Positions 21,801 through 33,152 of a stretch of 64,000 nt of DNA are shown here, piece by piece. Numbering within the stretch: position 1 is the first letter of the stretch; each line of letters begins with the position of its first letter. Under the pieces are notes generated by a model. That model had not been told where the DNA came from and did not search any database. It saw only the letters and a list, made by a program, of their open reading frames with translations. Location: positions 201,001 to 265,000 of the forward strand of contig JBAGJB010000232.1 in assembly GCA_037577475.1 (NCBI GenBank). Direction: 5' to 3'. The stretch comes from Chaunax sp. Z400. Lineage: Eukaryota; Chordata; Actinopteri; Lophiiformes; Chaunacidae. The translations under genes were made by a program, and so were the position numbers.

Positions 21801-23670
21801 ACATCGCCACAGACAGCTCTCCTGTCGACATGCAGTCCTACGAGCTGTGCTGCGATATGATCGATGTCGTCATCGACGTCTCCTGCATCTATGGGTGAGT
21901 TTTTGATTTATTTATTAGTTCATTAATAAAGGTGGTCACATTTGGGTTATGGTTGTGTTGTTCTCTTGCCCTCATTTAGATGCAGCTTGAATTTTCACAA
22001 GTTTAACCTACATAAAAAGTTAATTGAAATCATGGTGTATAAATGTATTTATTAAATACAGAAAAACATTCACTTGAATCTGCTGTAATTTCCTTATGCT
22101 TTAAGATCTAAAGTTCACTCATGTTTCTCCTAGAGATGCTTTTATTGAAGCAAATCTTAATCAGGCTTTTTTTTTCACATTTTCACTGAAGGATATTGGT
22201 TTTTTTTGTGTGTGTGTTTTTTTTAACAGTCTGAGGGAGGATGGCAGCGGCAGCGCCTATGACAAGGAGTCCATGGCAATCACCAAGCTTAACAACACCA
22301 CTGTGCTGTACCTGAAAGAGGTCACCAAGTTCCTGGCCCTCGTCTGCATCCTGCGAGAAGAAAGCTTTGAGCGCAAAGGTAACCTGTCACTGAAATCTGT
22401 GGTCCCCTGGAGCTCATTTGGCTAATGGCTAATGTGGCCTCGGGTCAGGGAAGTCCAAACAAGGACATTTATAAATGTAATGTCTTGCAGTTAAGTACAT
22501 TATTGAGAAAAAAACCACTAACTTAGCATTTGATTTTCCTCCTGACCTTTAACCCCTAGTGTTGGTCAAGCTCACAAAACAGCAATTCAACAGCATGTAT
22601 TAATTCTATATCGTTTCATAATTCATATATAAATTCTAATTTCCTGATGCTTTCAAACTCCATTCCCCCAGTTAGAGCATCAAATTCAGAATGAGTGTAT
22701 ATTTATAAAATAACAAAGTTTATCAGTTGGAACATTAAATATCGTGTCTTTGTACTGTTTTCCGTTGCATTAAGTTAAAAGGTTTTGCAAGTCATTGCAT
22801 TCTGTTTTTACATTTACATTTTTTTTAATGAATTGTTGTACATCAATAAATCTGTATTTTTCCTTCAGGTTTCACCTGAAATTCTGCCTTTTGTTATTGT
22901 CAAGACATAATTACATCTATGACTAGGGTTGGGCATCGTTTGGATTTTAACGATTCTGATTCCGATTCCGGTTCCACTTTACGGTTCTGGTTCTTGATGA
23001 TTCTCGATTCCGGTTCTTTGAGGGTCAGGATCAAAACACGCCAAATGCTAATTTCACAGAAGCATTAAATGTATTAAAACAAGCCATTCCGTATAAAGAA
23101 TGTATCATTCATTATTCTTACATATATACTCACAACAACTGACTAGAATTGGTCAGATCCCTGCAAACATAACCAGCAGCACACTAGCTAGCTCAGCTAT
23201 ATTCTTATGTTCGCTTACTTAAATGTCGGTGCTTCAACATCTGAGAAGGGATCCAGCCTTTTCACCACATAGGCTGTCACTTTTCAGTGGCATTCCTCAA
23301 CCTGCTCCGCTGACAGTCTTCACTTTGCTGCTAAGGTGAATGAATCCTGTGATCCACATGCCAAACAAACATGACTTCTTTTCCACAACACAAGAACGTT
23401 CCGTTTTTTGACTGACAGGCTTTTGTGACTTTGTTTGTGCAGATACTGCTGCTGTAAGGGAAGATATATGTCCTAACAAGTCTAATCATCTGTTGTATCC
23501 TTCTTGCCTCCTTAGGGTTGATAGACTACAACTTCCTCTGTTTTCGGAAGGCCGTCCATGAAGTATTTGAGGTGGGTGTTTCCACCCAGCGTTCATTGGG
23601 CTCTCAGGCAGTGGGCTCGCCCTGCACCAAGGTTGTTGCACTGAACGGCACACCACACAACACTGTCTAG
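12890..23670 (+). CDS. rragc: Ras-related GTP-binding protein C (RagC), complete, seven exons
   Basis: Coding exons 12890-13072, 17596-17799, 18691-18890, 21111-21225, 21752-21894, 22230-22378 and 23516-23670 sum to 1,149 nt, or 382 residues. All junctions are GT-AG and in phase. RagC pairs with RagA/B on the lysosome surface and, in its GDP form, recruits mTORC1 when amino acids are sufficient. Visible motifs are the P-loop GLRRSGKSS (about residues 50-58), switch II WDFPGQ (97-102) and the base-recognition HKVD (160-163). The roadblock-fold half follows, with SPVDMQSYELCCDMIDVVID and REESFERKGLIDYNFLCFRK. The short, poorly conserved N-terminus MSIQYEVEQL... resembles RagC rather than RagD. 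Linkage to mycbp and gja9 agrees. A poly(A) signal lies at 24366. No defect seen. Confidence 0.96.
13854..14255 (-). pseudogene. hAT transposase C-terminal dimerisation (hATC) part
   Basis: This frame contains the hATC signature LFSSTYLCESAFSDMNFIKN followed by HRTRLTDAHLKDSL, and ends at SQCQ-like ...QSSH plus stop. It is in a different frame from the N-terminal part, and the two are adjacent only because the middle of the gene was deleted. Confidence 0.75.
14256..14694 (-). pseudogene. hAT transposase N-terminal part with BED-type zinc finger
   Basis: Starting at MAEKRKKKYHFHNEWEEEFF, this frame has C-x2-C (CLIC) and H-x5-C-H (ERHFTTCHK) spacing, typical of BED/GTF2IRD2-like hAT proteins. 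It continues through SFFTRPAKKSQKATEASF and KKAFSDGEVVKEAMM. It runs into the deletion junction near 14255 and then reads about 18 unrelated codons to a stop at 14203. Confidence 0.75.
16865..17146. repeat. AG and GT microsatellites in rragc intron 1
   Basis: An AG run of about 24 nt (16866-16889) and a GT-rich run (about 17108-17145) flank unique sequence. The rest of the intron (15.04-17.59 kb) shows nothing coding. Confidence 0.8.
19275..19560. repeat. dispersed fish repeat in rragc intron 3 (tentative)
   Basis: It begins with CACTGCAAAAAAAG and carries repeated strings about leading and trailing AAGAAATC, ACTTG and TAGTG, in the manner of an abundant teleost non-autonomous DNA element. 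It is heavily diverged, and the ends are not defined. Confidence 0.3.
22925..23430. mobile_element. hAT-like repeat remnant in rragc intron 6
   Basis: It begins AGGGTTGGGCATCGTTTGG, with several GATTCCGATTC/GATTCCGGTTC strings in the next 90 bp, a familiar left end of fish hAT-like elements. The interior on the minus strand has short Cys/His-containing frames reminiscent of ZBED proteins but no intact coding. The right end is not found. Confidence 0.45.
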
Positions 23671-24400
23671 ACACTGATGCAAAATAGCATTTAAAAAGAC
23701 ACAAAAGGAGTGTAGAGGAAAGACTGCTAAGCGGAGCAAATCACAAATCACAATTCCTTTGCTCTGAGCATCTAAAGTACTGAGAGATGGCGCTGGAGCA
23801 CACTCTGTCAGGCTTCTCGAGCTAAGATGCAAGGGAAATAATTCATGCATTTGTTTCAGGCAAACGCAAGGCATCTTGTTGGCTGTGAGGAAGTCAAGGA
23901 GAGTTAAACTGCACCTGGACAGGAAACGGTTCAGGATCCTTCCATGGATTTCGTAAAGCGGTTCCAGACTGTGATAATTAACTGCTGTTCCCTCTGAACG
24001 AACAATGTGAGGAGGAGAAACAAACCCTCGTTGTGACCTCTCGCCATGGACAAACTGTGATGTCAGTTTTCAGGAATCTTGTCTAGTGATGACCCCGCCC
24101 CGACCACTTCTGTGTATTCCTGGTTGTTTGTGTTGTCTTCTGTACAGGGAAACTATATTTAATTTTCTATTTTATTATCATCTTATTTTTCTATCTAGTT
24201 TATTGATTATTCTCATTTTATTTTTCATTATATTAGATCCCTTTAGTTAAACGATATTCACTGAGCTTGAGTTTCAGTGTTGTTATTATGTTTCTGTGTG
24301 TTCTTGGTCGTTTGTGTTGTGTTTCTGGTCGTAGAATTTTGATGTATTTGTTGTACATAATACAAAATAAACATTGGGTTAATAGTAATATGCCTCTTTC
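23671..24400 (+). other. rragc: rragc 3' untranslated region
   Basis: Non-coding sequence after the TAG, closing at AATAAA 24366-24371 in a T-rich, GTTTCTGTGTG-containing context. The end is inferred. Confidence 0.6.
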
Positions 24401-24429
24401 ATTATATACTTAAAGTTATTTTAGAAGGG

Positions 24430-24660
24430 TTCCCATACTCCAAAAAATGTTAAGTATTGTGCACTTAATTTATTACATTATCCAATCATTCATTTTACTT
24501 AGTTTATAATGTAATATATATGTCATTATGTAATAACTTATTACACTATGTGCAAAGCTGTTATGCGCTCAGGGTTTTATTACATTATGAGCTGTTATTA
24601 CATCTAAATTATTACATTATGCACAGTTATTACATTATGAGTCGCTACAACCCGTTCTGA
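24430..24660. repeat. AT-rich repeat with recurring TTACATTATG motif
   Basis: Four near-copies of TTACATTATG/C occur between 24470 and 24645, with reversed versions (CATTATGTAATAA), so the segment can fold back on itself. This is probably an old non-autonomous DNA transposon. Termini are not resolved. Confidence 0.45.
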
Positions 24661-25650
24661 ACTAAAGTTACAAAGGTGGGGGTGTTCGAATCGGACAGAA
24701 AGCTTCTTACGTCTCTATGCTATCTAACATCACATACTGCTATGCTGCTGCTGGTATGTTCAGTGTAAATAAACAAAGGCTTTCATTGTGGCGCTGTTGT
24801 ATGATCTCTGTGTAAAAAGGAGTATTAACTCTTTAGAGCCAGACCTTTGGCTGCCACTTGTGCTAGGAGCCTGGTCTTTTCCCCGGGGCGTCAAATACTG
24901 CTGTTTACTCATCCAGCCTCGTGCATCTGGGTGAAGGTCAGGATTAAGTGTTGCGTCAGTCTCACAAGTGTCACCGAGGAGACCGGAATTCACATCCAGA
25001 GTGAAAGAAACAAACGGCATCGATCTTTCCCTAAACTTAGCCATGTAAGAAATGTCCGTAAAATTAACAGGGAAGTTCTGTAAAATCATGACATCAAAAA
25101 AATGTAAATGTAAAAACAATAAAGCGTTGTTTAATTTACAGTAATATTTTGTAAAATACTTAACTAAACAAAACTGTTATTTTTAAGGTAATACTATGTT
25201 AAATTAATTGTATTTCTTTGTAGAATTTACAGATTACTGTAGTTTAAACATAAAAAATCAGTAATACAAAAAACAATGCAGTGCAGCTAAAATAACAATG
25301 ACATCAGGTTTTTTTAACAGAACAAAACTGTAATATTTTTTCTCACAATCTGTATTTTAATTTACAGATGAGACAAATACAGTAAATACAATGTTAATGA
25401 TATGGTTAAATAAACCAGGGGTGAGACCGTTTAGAATTGAGTTGGGTAGTAGTAAAACTAGGCCTAAGTAGTGCTAAGTATTAAGTCACAAAAGAGCGAA
25501 ATTTATAGGAATAGTTTTTTCGTAGTTTCTGTGATAAAAATAACTCATAATAACAAGTCATTACTTTGCCGCATAAATGAACACTCTGGTTGAATTTGAA
25601 CCTGTATGAGCTCAGCCTCAGCCATTCACTGAGCAGCAGAGATCGGTTCT
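24661..25650. other. intergenic DNA, repeat-like, no gene
   Basis: From about 25120 to 25410 there are many TTTACAGTAA/TACAGTAAAT-like strings suggesting another diverged dispersed element. I see no convincing coding sequence. Confidence 0.4.
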
Positions 25651-25659
25651 CTTCATTGA

Positions 25660-25763
25660 TTGGACTACTGGATCGTCGTGGGCGGAGCTAACACGTCAAG
25701 GTTGGTCATCATACCTTAGCGCTCTTTCCGTGCGGACTCTGAGGATTATTGTCTGAAAGTCAG
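25660..25763 (+). promoter_or_regulatory. candidate promoter and untranslated first exon of zglp1
   Basis: A GGGCGGAGC GC-box-like site at 25680 and a GATTGGAC inverted CCAAT-like box (about 25656) precede sequence ending CTGAAAGTCAG with a good GTATGT donor at 25764. The first downstream acceptor compatible with zglp1 is the AG at 27041-27042. Inferred only. Confidence 0.35.
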
Positions 25764-27042
25764 GTATGTAACGCTAACATTTCACTTCTTTTAAACCTAA
25801 TATACATGACTGTTGTGTAAAAATACCAGTGTCTGTTAAAGAGGGTATAGCGTTTTTATTCCCCAGGTGTAATCTAGCAAACCTTTAACACCTGTGCAAT
25901 TTCTCCTGGTCCTAAACACGAGCTCTCATAGCAACCAGCTCCAAGTAAGTGGGAACACATCAGAATTGGATTTTGAGCAAATGTTTAGTTGACGTGGTAT
26001 GAGGCAAAAACGGACTAAAAAAAAGGCACCGATTGGCAAAGTAAATCTAAGCATAGTCGCAAGACAGCTGACTAGAATGCCCATAGAGTTAAAACATAAA
26101 ATCATATCAATTGTTAAAAAACAACCATTCAATATTTTGACTGATCAGAACTTTTATTCACTAATTGAAGTTACATCCCACCGACAGAGGGATGAGATGA
26201 TAAAGGTGGAAGATCCATATCGATTTGAATGGTTTTCTGTGGGCACAATAGATGCTGTATTAATGTGTCCTGATTTTGCGCGCGCGACACTCAAACTCAG
26301 ACAACCGCGAAAATCTTAGACATTTTGTAACAAAGTGAAACCTTCTAGAACACATTTAAGCTACAACCAGGGTTCGACGTTTTGCTACAATTCTTCCGTG
26401 AGTAAAAAAAAGAAGTTACATTGTAACAAAAGATGTTTCATTTAAAAAGGTGTTGTTTTTCAAGAGGAATGACAGCTCAACCTTTATAGGCCCTTAGAAT
26501 GATACTAGATGAGTCCTGTTAGCCCATTTAGGCTATAAAAATGTGAGTCTAATGAAACATTTGAAAGAAAATGATCGTAAATGTTGTCCACAGTTTAGAA
26601 ACAAACACTACAATAGCGGGTACATGTAGCTCAATTCTAAGAGCTAATAGATAATTCAAATTGTCTAATCTTTATTCTACATTAGCCAAACCTTTTTAGC
26701 TTGTAACCCCTGGATATGAAACAATATTAGTATTTCTTTAATTTACAGGTTAGGCCTGCAAGTATGTGCAGTGAATGGTTCATTTCAAATATATTTTTTC
26801 CATGAGACTGTTTTATTTTAAATATTAAGCAGACTGAGAGTTAACACTATAATATTTCACCCCCCAAAAAAAGGCAAACAGAAATTAACAAAACACATAA
26901 TTTTATGTTGAAAGAGAATTTTCTCATTTCCTACCTAGATAATCAACAACTTGTGGGAAATCTGACCCCCCTGGAAACTACTAATCAGAAAACTGATTGT
27001 ATTTATGATGTAGATTCATGAGTGTGTTTATTAATGATGCAG
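25764..27042 (+). other. presumed zglp1 5' intron
   Basis: AT-rich DNA between the candidate untranslated exon and the coding exon. It holds one unexplained open frame (25999-26319), listed separately. Confidence 0.35.
25999..26319 (+). CDS. unrecognised 106-codon open frame
   Basis: It starts MRQKRTKKKAPIGKVNLSIV and ends LKLRQPRKS before a stop. The composition is protein-like: basic at both ends, mixed hydrophobic core, 106 codons uninterrupted in AT-rich DNA. I do not recognise a family. There is no obvious Kozak context, and no adjacent splice partner was found. It may be a fragment of a mobile-element protein or a chance frame. Confidence 0.25.
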   Translation: MRQKRTKKKAPIGKVNLSIVARQLTRMPIELKHKIISIVKKQPFNILTDQNFYSLIEVTSHRQRDEMIKVEDPYRFEWFSVGTIDAVLMCPDFARATLKLRQPRKS

Positions 27043-27091
27043 ACATCAACAGGAGCACAGGGCACCTTCATCCAGGGAAAACCAGAGTACA

Positions 27092-30000
27092 ATGGAAAAT
27101 GATGCATCCCACAGCACTCAGCATTCAGCACTCATCTACCTTCTCCAAGAAGTTTCTAAGCTAGCCTCCCCCATCCACAACAGTTTCCTGGACACGGATC
27201 CAACCTCCACATGGCTAAATGAGACTTCTAGGCAAGGTCCGTTCATAGTCAAAAAACAGGAAGAGGATGCACATTCATTTAAAATCTCACATAGCTCCTT
27301 TCATCAGGGTTTGTCTCATATGGCGCCTCATAATCAAGTGAAAAATGTGAAGGAGGAAAGTCAGGCCAGCAAGGTCGCAACTTTGATTGAGCCACATTCT
27401 GAGTGCAAAAGTCCCTGGAAAGTACTGAGTCTGATCAACCTGCAGTGTGAGAAGCTCCTGCATCACAGTGATGTTGAGGAGTCAGACCCAACCTCAATGT
27501 CATCTGCCCCAGCATTAGGCCATTTAATAGACAGATCATCGACTGCAACAGCGGACTTAAAAGATCACAGAGGTGGAGGTGACTTCATGCATGTTGAATA
27601 CTCTTATAAGCCGTCTGTTCTTACCTATGAGAGAGAAGAAATCCAAGCCTGTGAAAGTCCTCTGAGAGATGTGGGAGCCTGCAGTGGCGGAGCTTCTAGT
27701 TATAAATCAGATTGCTGTGTGAAAAACTCCAAATTGAGCTGTTGTGCTCAGTCACAGACTGCTGAAAAACTTGACACTGTTAGACCGGAGTTGGCAGAGG
27801 AGAATGCAGCAGCATCTTCTCAACCTCATTACAGAGACCAAATGGAGGACAAGTTCAGCGTCAACAGACAGTTTGAGTGGAACCGGCTGTATAAGAAGGA
27901 TTGCTTCTTTTCTGAACAGGATATTCTGAACGTACCCTTCCCTGAAAATGCTTTGTCACAAACAACACCCATTGCATCCCAGCTTATTTTTGATTCAGAT
28001 GTAGATGCAAGTATAGCTCTGCCAAAGCCAGCACTTATACTAGATCACAATGCAAACCTTGCTTTGACTACAGAGGCCCCATGTGACACCCAGCTGAGCC
28101 CTGCAAGCTCCGTCCTGCCTTCCTCACAAGCAGCATCACTCTTGTTTAGCATTACAGAGAAGTGTTACCCACTCCCACATCAAGATGACAAAATCATCAC
28201 ATCTAAACACGAATGTACACATGCACCCTTAGAGGAAAAATTCCCTCCAGTTGCTCATCTGAAATCCTCAAGTTACAATGGCAAAAAAAAAACCTTACCC
28301 TCTGCAACATCAAAACCAGAACCAAGGCCAGTGCAATTAGGGGAAATTGCCCCTCCATCTTCCCAGCAGTGGAGAAGCAAGGCTCGTAGAAAACAACCTC
28401 ATCCCAGCCGGAGTGTCGATATGCAAGACCCAGACTTCCAGGGAGTGACGTTCAGGATGGACACAGAGCTGGATGACAGTAGGGAACAGTGTCGGCTCCT
28501 AATAACTTCAAAGTACAGGTAGGGACGGATTCCTTACATTTTATGTGAATTAAATGATTAATTATTAAATTGATACTAAATTGATATTAAAATTTACACA
28601 CATTATCGGTGTCTGTGAACATCACAGCAAGGAGCTCTGTAAGAGTGCAAGAAAACCAAGGATGAGGACACGGACGTCCCAGAAATCCCTTAAAATTAGC
28701 AGCTCGGAGGAGGAGAGCGACCTGACGACCAGTGTTTCCAGTGAGTAAAACTCCAGTGCTTTTCAGTGAAGTTGATGACAAATATTGTTTGACTTTTACA
28801 GGCAGCATTGTGGCACTCCTGCAATTTAACCTGATCACGTTAACTCAGTTTTATTTACCCTAAATGACAAGTTCGTCCAATTGAGTAAATAAATTGAAAA
28901 ACCTGAGGAAGAGCAAATAAAGTACGTAATATATATTAACTAAATAATTGCAGTATTTTCAGATTAAACCAGGATTAGACGGCATACAGTGTTACTTCCT
29001 CCCTGTCTCCCTCCCTCCCTTAATGCTCATATGTAAATTATACTCCATGCTGTCTCTCTGAGATGTAAGCATCAGAAGCCTCCCACAATGTCATGTGAGT
29101 GTTTGGATAAACATTTCAGTTTTCTCCACTAGAGGTCACCAGCACATCACAACATGTGACTTAACAGCATTACCCAGGACAGGTGGTGGACTGTATATAT
29201 GAGAGAATTAATGGAAGCTGTTGTCTAAACATCTGAGGACCATAATATGTATTAATTCCTTTAGATTCAGAAATAAGTATAAATTTCATCTTTCAAATCC
29301 AGCTGTACAGCCAGTGTTTTTTTGACTCAGTGTATTTCTAGTGGTAGCAGAATCAAAACTTCTGTCAAATTAATTTCAGTGAGTAGCATCTCTCCTCTAT
29401 AACACATTTTAAATAACAAACCTTCATAATTTTGAAAATTTCAAACTCCTCTTATTTGGTCAAAAGGGAATACGAACAAGTTTGTATCTCCAACGTTCAG
29501 AGACCAGACAGCCAAGACTCTGAACTGTTACACCAACATAGATGTTACTGTCAGCTTCTTTACTCAATGAGAATGTATAGTTGCATATATTTTAATAAAG
29601 AGGGACATTATCTTGCACCTAGTATATCATTCTTATTATTATTATTATTAGTAGTAGTATTTTATTAATATTTTTATTTTTTTGTGTAAGGACACCAAAA
29701 ATACATACTGCTTTTCTACTCTTCCAGGTCACACTGTAGTATTAATCTCATTGCTGTAGTAGCCGTAATTTCCAGGAAATATTTGCTTACATCGTAAATA
29801 CATCCTTCATTCAGATGCAAAATTTGTTAAGCATGCTCACTTCAAAACGACTAACACCAACTAGTTAATGCTTCTTTTTTTGTTTCACCAGAGGGTAAAG
29901 TCTGTGCATCGTGTTGCACCAGGAAGACTCCCATGTGGAGGGACGCTGAGGACGGGACTCCACTCTGTAATGCTTGTGGAATAAGGTAGCTCATACTGAC

Positions 30001-31000
30001 ACTGCTGGCTGCAGAACAACACAAACATGAAGTGGTGTGTAAGGGTTGATCTATTAGATTACCATGGTGGCCTTCAGGCCACATTTCAGTCGCAGGGAAT
30101 TAAGACTTAACTTTTAAACAGACATTTAAAGAAAAAACTTTCCACAGAGTTTAATTTTCCACAAAGACATCAACATTGACGTCCATAATAAGGTGTCAAT
30201 AAAAGTGATTGTCCATATCTTTAGTCCATAAATGTAATAATTACAGACAAATCATATTTTTTTAGAAAAGAATTTCAGATTTGTAATACCTATAATTTTT
30301 TTTTTTTTTAAAGAATTGGACTGCATTCGATATTTTGAATTATTTTCCCCAGATGTTGTTTGGTTTTTCTGTCACATTTTTCAGAGGTTTATTTTACCTT
30401 TCAGCAATTATGAGTAATAAAAAAATGCTATTGAATAGAAATAAGTTTCCAATCTTGCTAACTAGATGAGCTGCCATGCAAAATACACTAAGGCTCAATA
30501 GAGCAAAACACTTGAACAGCTCTGCTCGTGGCTCATTGTCACCAGTGGTTTTCATATTTGTAAAAATGTGAAAAGAACTTGTAAGAGTTATACAAAAGTC
30601 CTCAAAGTTTATAGTCTGGGGACACAGACGTCTCAGTACATGCTACACAAATGTTACTGCTTACATGAGACACACACTGCAGCTTTGGAACAACTAATCT
30701 AAGAATGAATATATAAATCACTTTGAGACAAATATAAATGTCACAGATAAACACCAGTTATTTATGAGGCCTGGATAAAAACAGCATTCACCATAATACC
30801 TGAACATTAAAAGGAAAGTTCAATCTCTCTCCCCCCCCCCCCTGTATTATTTCTCTGTCTTTTTAAGGTATAAGAAGTACAGAGTGCGCTGTATCAACTG
30901 CTGGCATATCCCCAGGAAAGAGGGCAACTCCAACTCATGCTGCCTGAAGTGTGGAAACTTTGTGAAACTGACCTCAGCTGTGCAGAAACACACCACCTAG
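27092..31000 (+). CDS. zglp1: GATA-like zinc finger protein 1 (ZGLP1/GLP-1), four coding exons
   Basis: Coding exons 27092-28518, 28628-28740, 29892-29985 and 30868-31000 join in phase to 588 residues. ZGLP1 is a nuclear factor needed for germ-cell development (in mouse it drives oogenic fate). The first exon encodes a long, disordered, Ser/Glu-rich region. The third and fourth carry a GATA-type finger C-x2-C-x17-C-x2-C (CASC at about 518-521, CNAC at 539-542, with DAEDGTPLCNACGIRYKKY, a ZGLP1 hallmark). A second Cys4 set follows (CINC at 553-556, CC-LKC at 570-573, spacing x13). Human ZGLP1 is much shorter (about 270 residues), the difference being the N-terminal region. The start is the ATG in ACAATGGAA. 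A poly(A) signal lies at 31705. Confidence 0.9.
29126..29139 (+). promoter_or_regulatory. CTCF-like motif in zglp1 intron 2
   Basis: CCACTAGAGGTCAC matches the CTCF core CCASYAGRKGGCRS except for one T in place of G. A single motif by eye; occupancy unknown. Confidence 0.35.
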
Positions 31001-31715
31001 GGAGCAAACACAGAGCAAAGGTTTTTATGTCCACATGTGACGAAGCTCTTCACACACACTTGGACACAACAGTTCAAGGATACACACTGCTCCTGTAGCT
31101 CTTAGTCCTCTACTATTAAGCTTCTTACATTTACTGGACTCTATTTATATTAGTGTCTCTGCTACATTATTCTACCTCATGCATTGGCTTTTATTCCTCT
31201 GAGGTTGTCTAGACCAGGAAAAAGCAAACGGGTTAAAAACCAAAAAAGAAAATTCTAAAAACCACTCGGAGGAAAATGTGAAGAACAATCTTTACTTCAG
31301 TCTCTACTGCACTGGCCCTGCTTCTGCTAACAAATGTGAAACATATGTCGACGTACACAGTTTCACAGCCTTTCTTCCATCTACAAAAAAGAGGAATATC
31401 TCGACTCATCACGTAGACTATTTTGTATTAGTTGTACAAATGAATGGCATACTGAGGGCTAAGAAATATCTACATTAATTGCAAGGTTTTTTCATAATTT
31501 GTGACACTTTTCATCTAAATAGCTTCAGTGTTGCTCATGTATGCTAGTCTACAGTGACAGATGGCTGCAGTAGAAGTTATTCCTGTCCTGGAACAAATAC
31601 GGCAATGTTCATTGTTAGTACCTGCAAATCAATTTACTTCTCTTGACCTCCACAGCAAGGTTGTCTGCTAAGTTCACAAGATGAATGTTTAGTTACATAA
31701 GATAAATAAAGCTAT
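31001..31715 (+). other. zglp1: zglp1 3' untranslated region
   Basis: Non-coding sequence from the TAG to AATAAA at 31705-31710. Confidence 0.55.
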
Positions 31716-33152
31716 TTATTTTGTCTTTGTCACTATTTCTAATTGTAGTTGTTTTGGCAGGTTTTTTGTTTTTTTTTGTCATTCATCTGGTTCATTGGTT
31801 TAACTGGTGCACTGATTTCCTTGGTGTTTGTTTGCTGTGAGAAGGAAAACGTTGATCTAAGTGTGAGTTTGCATAGGTTTTGATCTGTATTAAATTCATT
31901 ATGAACCATCTCATTTGTCTCCCGGTTCTTTTTAGGTGTTTAAGTAAGGATTGCACTAGATATAAATCTGCTAAATGTCCAATGATTATTGAATAGTATA
32001 ACAGTTTCAGAAGGTTACACATATCACTTTATGGAGAGGTACAAGGAAGAACTGTTCATTAATGAGACTCCCCACAGTTTCCTCAGCCCACCCTGCAGTA
32101 CAGGCCCATTTGCCAAGTGGGTGGCCTCACAGGAATTGATACAGTGCAGCTATTATTTCAAAACAGATGACGTCTTCCTCTTATTTAAAACAGCAGAGGC
32201 AGAGACACAGAGAGAGAGATATCTTTCTCACTATGTACCAAACTATCCAGCATTGTTTAAGCCAAGAATATAAATGAAACAAACTGAATAAAACATATTT
32301 GTTTGTTTCTTTTTCTTCTTCTTTTTTACATTTATCATGTTTCAATCCAAGACATTCTGCTGTGGTCATTTAAACAACAGTTTTGTGGTGCTTGTGTTTG
32401 CTATATTTATTTGACTATTTGATTTGAGTCACTTTTTTTTAAGTGATCAGCTTTCAAAATATCATCAATTGCTATAGATTAAAGTACCCAGTAGAATATA
32501 AATGAGTTAAAAGTGGCTCTACATTGAACATTTAGACCATTTAGAAGCTTTGCATAACTTCACGGATAGTCCAATAATAGGTATTATTGTCAACAGATTA
32601 ATTAATTAATTGCCTAATTACTTTTTATTTTGCTTTTGTAATTTTACTGAAATTAGATTCTGTATGCAGGATTTAAAATACTTCTGTATTACGGTCCTGT
32701 GCGTAAAGGATGTGAATACTTTCACAAAGTCATTTTCAAGATAATAAACTACACATCCCTACAGTAAAACATTGAGTAAATAAAAAGACAACATAAATAC
32801 AATATAAATAAGGGAATCCAGCAATTCCTCTGTATCGTATATGTTGTTATATATGAAAAAGAAAAAAATAGGAATTTCTTACCAAATAACCAATAATATT
32901 TAAGCTATTTGCAATGACTGGGTCATATTCTCATATCATCACTTATAGACTTATGCCTTATCATACTGTTCCATTCATAATCTTTTCAGAGCTCATAGCT
33001 TCAGGGTTGTATCTGCTGTTGTTTAGACTGCAGGAGGAGGAGGAGGAGAAAGTTTCAAGAGGGAAGCTAAGAAGAGTCAGTCAGATGCGCAACTTTTGTT
33101 GTGAATGAAAGAGGATGAGAGGGTGTGTTCTGCCCCAGACATGCACTGGACT
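31716..33152. other. intergenic DNA between zglp1 and the foxd-type gene
   Basis: AT-rich, with a GGAGGAGGAGGAG tract just upstream of the foxd-type start (33031-33047). No gene or clear repeat seen. Confidence 0.4.
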
